Assembly (NCBI GenBank): GCA_903835145.1
Contig: CAILMA010000198.1
Location: forward strand, 1-9,239
DNA length: 9,239 nt
Direction: 5' to 3'
Source of the DNA: an uncultured Bacteroidota bacterium
GTDB taxonomy: Bacteria > Bacteroidota > Bacteroidia > Chitinophagales > Chitinophagaceae
The translations under genes and the position numbers were made by a program. This document shows positions 6,309-9,239 of the stretch, in pieces (the first letter of the stretch is position 1; every line of letters starts with the position of its first letter). Under the pieces are notes generated by a model. That model saw only the letters and a program-made list of their open reading frames with translations, was not told the origin of the DNA and ran no database searches.

Positions 6309-7220
6309 TTAAAAGTCGCCGTGGCTTTTCTTCTTAAAATAGCCATCGTTCTCTACTTTTTTAGCAGGGCTGCGCTGGCGGCCTATAGAAAAAGACACAC
6401 CCACATTCACACCAAGGTGGCTGAAGGAATTTGGGTAGGCCACTTGCTGGTTTGCGTTAGAGTCAACCACGGGCGTTTTTGAATAAACTTTGTGAACGCC
6501 GCCAGTTACGTATTTGGTACTGTAACTCACTCCATTTTCTGAGAATGCTGATATATCAGAGGTCTTAGTCAATACCGAGAGCGAGAAGAAATTGAATTCG
6601 CCAAATACTTTGAGCCTATCGGTGATGGAACATTTTACGCCAACTGTGCCGCTGAAACCCACAGAAAAACTATTTGTCATCTTAAAAGTGAAGTCATCTG
6701 TTGTAAGTGCTCCGGTTCCGGGCAGGTTTTGGATTATCTGGTCTTGAGTCATAGCAGTGGATAGCGGCAATACAATACCCACCCGAGAATAGATGTTCCA
6801 CTTTTCATTATCGGTCTGCATCACCAGTGCAGGCACTAAGAATACAGGGTTGTTAGCTTTTTGGGTGTAGGTTAGTGAACTTTCCACTCCGCCATAATTT
6901 ACACTGTCTATAGAAAAGCTATAGGACTTTGGAGCCAATATTGCTTCCAGTCCCAGATCTATACCTACATTTCGGGTGAACATATAGCCAACTGCAACGT
7001 TAGCCTGCAAACCAGTACCGAATGATACCCGATTAATAGAATAGGTTTGAGTATAACTCCCGTTCTTAACGGAGCCGCTTAAAGGGGTACCATTACCATC
7101 AGATGTTTCGCCACTCATGGAAAAATCATAACCCAGCCCACCCCTAAAGTAGAAGCCCTGAGCAAAAGCAGAAGAGGAGATTGTAAGCAGCGCAAAAAGT
7201 AAATAAACGGTACGTTTCAT
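6309..7220 (-). CDS. Outer-membrane beta-barrel protein
   Basis: A 303-residue exported protein. Residues 1-20 are a signal peptide (MKRTVYLLFALLTISSSAFA, then Q21). The rest alternates polar and hydrophobic/aromatic residues in strand-like blocks with glycine-rich turns: GFYFRGGLGYDFS (22-34), GLQANVAVGYMFT (70-82), VGIDLGLEAIL (85-95), WNIYSRVGIVLPLS (141-154), SFSVGFSGTVGVKCSI (184-199), RLKVFGEFNFFSLS (202-215) and LGVNVGVSFSIG (269-280). This fits a small barrel of about eight strands with long surface loops, similar to the OMP_b-brl/OmpA-barrel type. After the last strand there is an unusual hydrophilic, lysine-rich tail of about 23 residues ending in Phe. Function is unknown: such proteins serve as structural or binding components. 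It has its own promoter, and its 3' end faces the DUF4293 gene 10 bases away. Confidence 0.82.
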   Translation of the reverse strand: MKRTVYLLFALLTISSSAFAQGFYFRGGLGYDFSMSGETSDGNGTPLSGSVKNGSYTQTYSINRVSFGTGLQANVAVGYMFTRNVGIDLGLEAILAPKSYSFSIDSVNYGGVESSLTYTQKANNPVFLVPALVMQTDNEKWNIYSRVGIVLPLSTAMTQDQIIQNLPGTGALTTDDFTFKMTNSFSVGFSGTVGVKCSITDRLKVFGEFNFFSLSVLTKTSDISAFSENGVSYSTKYVTGGVHKVYSKTPVVDSNANQQVAYPNSFSHLGVNVGVSFSIGRQRSPAKKVENDGYFKKKSHGDF

Positions 7221-7237
7221 ATCGGTATTTTGTGGGG

Positions 7238-7268
7238 CAAAGGTAGTGACAAACTATAAACCACTAAA
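7238..7268 (-). promoter_or_regulatory. Predicted promoter of the outer-membrane protein gene
   Basis: On the minus strand TTTA (7268 to 7265) is followed after 19 bases by TACCTTTG (7245 to 7238), a strong Bacteroidota -7 element. Transcription would begin near 7231, about 11 bases before the ATG at 7220. Confidence 0.6.
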
Positions 7269-7383
7269 GCCCACTTTTTGATGAATTTTTCCATGTTTAG
7301 TTTAATAGATGCGCTGCACTTGTTTTACTTGTTAGTATTGCGTTAAATCGACCCCAAAACAACGGTTTTATGCAGTAAACGGA

Positions 7384-7420
7384 TACGTGGCCTGCTTTTT
7401 GATAAATAAATTGTACGTGG
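7384..7420 (+). repeat. Pair of TACGTGG direct repeats 30 bases apart
   Basis: TACGTGG occurs at 7384-7390 and at 7414-7420, an offset of exactly 30 bases or about three helical turns, in the divergent spacer upstream of the DUF4197 gene. This could be a binding site on one face of the helix; two copies of a 7-mer are weak evidence. Confidence 0.2.
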
Positions 7421-7438
7421 GTATTTTCGTTAATTTCT

Positions 7439-7446
7439 TACCTTCG
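7439..7446 (+). promoter_or_regulatory. Possible -7 element for the DUF4197 gene
   Basis: TACCTTCG matches seven of eight bases of TAnnTTTG and would give a leader of about 53 bases before the ATG at 7506. No clear -33 element was seen at the usual distance. Confidence 0.35.
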
Positions 7447-7505
7447 GCACATAACAAATTTTCGGTACTGGGTTTGTTCAACACAGTATAATTTAAAAAG
7501 CCATC

Positions 7506-8255
7506 ATGAATTTCGCAAAAAAAATAGCATTGGTTGCTGCTATCTCCAGCATATCTTTAAGTAGTAATGCACAGCTGTTACGAGACTACGTAAACGATGC
7601 CGAGCATCTTATTGACAACAGCAAGGGAAAGAAAGGTGGCAATAAACTTTCGAGCGATGAGATTTCCTCAGGGCTGAAAGAAGCTTTGCAGGTCGGTGCC
7701 AAGAATGCCACCAGCCAGCTTTCCGCCACCAATGGTTTCTTCGGAAATGCTTTGATAAAAGTACTGATGCCGCCAGAAGCTAAAAAGGTGGAAAACACGC
7801 TACGCGAAATAGGTATGGGCAGCTATGTTGATAATGCTATACTTACAATGAACAGAGCTGCTGAAGATGCCAGCACGCAGGCACTACCTATTTTTGTGAA
7901 TGCCATCAAGACCATGTCTATTCAGGATGCCCTTGGCATTTTACAGGGAGGCAATGGTGCAGCAACGCAATACCTTAAAAACAAGACTACCGCACAGCTC
8001 ACAGCAGCGTTTAAGCCAGTTATCAGTGCCTCGCTCGATAAGGTAAATGCCACCAAGTACTGGACACAGGTCTTTACCGTTTACAACGAATTGCCTACAA
8101 CGTTTAATAAAGTGAATCCTGATTTGCCGGCTTATGTAACAGAGCGTGCGCTCAATGGTTTATTTGTGTACATAGCCGAAGAAGAAAACAAAATAAGAAT
8201 GAATCCTGCTGCGCGGGTTTCTGATTTGCTCAAGAAAGTTTTCGGGCAGAAATAA
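7506..8255 (+). CDS. DUF4197 exported protein
   Basis: A 249-residue protein with a signal peptide at residues 1-22 (FAKKIALVAAISSISLSSNA, then Q23) and no lipobox cysteine, so it should be soluble in the periplasm. Residues about 50-249 match what I remember of DUF4197: SSGLKEALQVGAKNA near 54-68, GFFGNALIKVLMP (77-89), LREIGMG (99-105), MNRAAEDA (115-122), the stretch AIKTMSIQDALGILQGG (133-149) with the AATQYLKNKT segment after it, LPAYVTERALNGLF (207-220) and EEENKIRMNPAARVSDLLKKVFG (225-247). The fold appears all-helical. No enzymatic function is established to my knowledge. It stands alone between a long upstream spacer and a convergent Nudix gene, with 26 bases between the stops. Confidence 0.85.
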   Translation: MNFAKKIALVAAISSISLSSNAQLLRDYVNDAEHLIDNSKGKKGGNKLSSDEISSGLKEALQVGAKNATSQLSATNGFFGNALIKVLMPPEAKKVENTLREIGMGSYVDNAILTMNRAAEDASTQALPIFVNAIKTMSIQDALGILQGGNGAATQYLKNKTTAQLTAAFKPVISASLDKVNATKYWTQVFTVYNELPTTFNKVNPDLPAYVTERALNGLFVYIAEEENKIRMNPAARVSDLLKKVFGQK

Positions 8256-8281
8256 CACGTTAACCGCCAGGAGATTATAGG

Positions 8282-8926
8282 TTACTCGAAACTGAGGCTA
8301 AGCCCGGTAAGTACTTGTTCTATTTCTGAAAGTATCATAGCAGTTGCGCCCCAGATGATTGTGTCAGGGGACGGCTGGTAGGCGTTTACGTTGTAAGTGA
8401 CCCCTGGTGATGCAGGAGATGTTACGACCGTTTTTATTTTATTGGTACCGTTAAAAAGTTCAGATAGCGGTACTTCGAGTACGTACGAAACTTCATCGTC
8501 GCTCAGTGTATAGCTTGGCTGTGTAGTACTGTAAGCGAGAAACGGATGTACGTTGAAATTGCTGACGGGTATATAAAGTGGTGTAAGCGCACCCAGTATA
8601 TGCACGCTCTGTTGCTTTATTCCAACTTCTTCGTCAGCTTCACGCAAAGCCGTTGCCAGGTAGTCCCTATCTGTATTTTCAAAACGCCCACCCGGGAAGC
8701 TTACCTGCCCGCTGTGAGCAGTGTTATCTTCCCTTCTTTTCATAAGCAGCACATGAGGTTTCCCATGGATAGGAAACAGCAGGCAAAGTACAGCACTTTG
8801 GCGGGCATTGTCCGGAACGGACAGGGGCATGTTTCTCACCCGACCCATCATAAGTTCGTGTGCTGTGCTCCCGGGCAGCGTTTGCTGCAACCGGCTTTTT
8901 ATTTGTTCTAATGATTGATTCGTCAC
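8282..8926 (-). CDS. Nudix hydrolase, CoA pyrophosphatase type
   Basis: A 214-residue cytoplasmic Nudix enzyme. The Nudix box runs from FPGG (77-80) through D86 to LREADEEVGI (94-103), with the metal-binding RE (95-96) and EE (99-100). The box has one residue more than the classical GX5EX7RE spacing, and the same variation occurs in the NudL/YeaB CoA pyrophosphatase group as I recall it. The upstream segment VLLMKRREDNTAHSGQVSFPGG (59-80) fits that group's extra signature (LLTxR...GQVSFPGG). The likely reaction is cleavage of coenzyme A or its derivatives to 3',5'-ADP and 4'-phosphopantetheine. The start is GTG: an in-frame TAG lies three codons upstream, no ATG occurs before Met26, and a -7 promoter element sits just upstream. 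It is convergent with the DUF4197 gene and divergent from the insertion sequence. Confidence 0.88.
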   Translation of the reverse strand: MTNQSLEQIKSRLQQTLPGSTAHELMMGRVRNMPLSVPDNARQSAVLCLLFPIHGKPHVLLMKRREDNTAHSGQVSFPGGRFENTDRDYLATALREADEEVGIKQQSVHILGALTPLYIPVSNFNVHPFLAYSTTQPSYTLSDDEVSYVLEVPLSELFNGTNKIKTVVTSPASPGVTYNVNAYQPSPDTIIWGATAMILSEIEQVLTGLSLSFE

Positions 8927-8941
8927 CTGTTGCTATTGAAG

Positions 8942-8949
8942 CAAATTTA
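8942..8949 (-). promoter_or_regulatory. Predicted -7 element of the Nudix gene
   Basis: On the minus strand this reads TAAATTTG, an exact TAnnTTTG match. Transcription would start near 8935, about nine bases before the GTG at 8926, a very short leader. No -33 element was recognised. Confidence 0.4.
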
Positions 8950-9131
8950 GCGTAAAACACGGTTACGTTTATTCATCCTGGCCATTTGTTTTTTGTCAGA
9001 TTTGGGCTCCGACAAACCACCGCAGGTGAATTTATAGAAATGTAATAATATGTAATGTCTTATCTTTTCTGCCCTTTCGCACCATTATTGTTAAAATTTA
9101 ATGATTGTCCGTAAATGTACCCAATATTTTG

Positions 9132-9139
9132 TATCTTCG
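9132..9139 (+). promoter_or_regulatory. Possible -7 element for the transposase
   Basis: TATCTTCG matches seven of eight bases of the -7 consensus, but it ends only four bases before the ATG at 9144. Transcription from here would begin at about the start codon, giving a nearly leaderless message. Confidence 0.35.
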
Positions 9140-9143
9140 TGGT

Positions 9144-9239
9144 ATGAAATTCAGTACATTTTACGATAAGTACAACGACGAATCTGCTTGTAAAGAGAAA
9201 TTCAGACAAATCCGAGAGCAGGAAGGTATTAGTTGTAAA
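9144..9239 (+). CDS. IS1595-family (ISXO2-like) transposase, N-terminal 32 residues
   Basis: The ATG at 9144 opens a frame of 32 codons that runs off the right edge without a stop. The translation begins MKFSTFYDKYNDESACKEKF and continues with RQIREQEGISCK. The combination FxxFYxKYxxExxCKxKFxxIRxxEGxxCK is what I recall of the start of Bacteroidota IS1595/ISXO2-like transposases, where C16 is a conserved position and C31 would be the first cysteine of the N-terminal zinc ribbon. The DDE-type catalytic domain is beyond the window, so it is unknown whether the gene is intact. It is divergent from the Nudix gene with a 217-base spacer. Confidence 0.7.
   Translation, partial: MKFSTFYDKYNDESACKEKFRQIREQEGISCK

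Larger units (their letters stand above)
8992..9239 (+). mobile_element. Left part of an IS1595-type insertion sequence (boundary approximate)
   Basis: The transposase start at 9144 implies that the element's left end lies in the spacer before it. The candidate end region is around 8992-9030, where GGGCTCCGACAAAC (9004-9017) has the G-rich look of an IS tip; TTTGTC (8992-8997) and GACAAA (9011-9016) form an inverted pair, and CACC/GGTG flank three bases at 9018-9028. The right end is outside the window, so neither the terminal repeats nor the target duplication can be confirmed. Base 8992 is a guess, not a mapped edge. Confidence 0.4.

Noticed and set aside
6304..6313. Palindrome TTTAATTAAA between the DUF4293 and outer-membrane protein genes as a bidirectional terminator
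   Set aside because: A pure AT palindrome has no GC stem and would not form a stable hairpin.
8256..8284. TAACC/GGTTA arms between the convergent DUF4197 and Nudix genes as a shared terminator
   Set aside because: Only five base pairs with a 14-base loop and no T-tract.
8546..8911. Plus-strand frame of 121 codons opposite the Nudix gene
   Set aside because: The opposite frame carries an intact Nudix box; this one has no family features.

Overview
The window looks like a chromosomal segment of a Bacteroidota bacterium, probably a Chitinophagaceae-like lineage (inference, no search was run). The main reasons are: several families confined to or typical of that phylum (the DUF4293 four-helix membrane protein, a DUF4197 protein, a MerR regulator with the YYSIGEVAELF signature); a SerRS whose motif 3 reads NGSSLALPR; many sec signal peptides ending in A-Q; almost no Shine-Dalgarno sequences; and repeated matches to the Bacteroidota -7 promoter element TAnnTTTG, often 10 to 35 bases before a start codon (TATCTTTG before serS, TACCTTTG before the outer-membrane protein gene).

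Layout. Bases 1-2353 (minus strand) hold two tandem arylsulfotransferase-like genes that encode exported proteins. The downstream copy is cut by the left edge of the window. A 413-base spacer follows, with a cluster of TTGAC half-sites in front of a 102-residue putative helix-turn-helix protein (2767-3075, plus). Next comes a tight two-gene unit: a MerR-type regulator with a long disordered N-terminus and, one base later, a secreted thioredoxin-fold protein with a single active-site cysteine (3149-4343). Then come serS with its own promoter (4458-5729) and a DUF4293 membrane protein (5861-6298). Convergent to the latter is an outer-membrane beta-barrel protein (6309-7220, minus). A DUF4197 exported protein (7506-8255, plus) is convergent with a Nudix CoA-pyrophosphatase-type hydrolase that starts with GTG (8282-8926, minus). 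At the right edge (from 9144) is the N-terminus of an IS1595-type transposase, so an insertion sequence probably begins between about 8990 and 9060.

The genes do not form one obvious pathway. Most look like housekeeping or cell-envelope genes in short independent transcription units. The accessory-looking parts are the sulfotransferase pair, the small HTH-like gene with its repeat-rich upstream region, and the insertion sequence at the right end. I found no CRISPR array, tRNA, rRNA or recognisable defence or biosynthetic cassette, and nothing I would call a new system with confidence. The best leads are the Arg-to-Lys change at a predicted catalytic position of the sulfotransferase, the TTGAC cluster before the small HTH-like gene, and the MerR/monothiol-thioredoxin pair.
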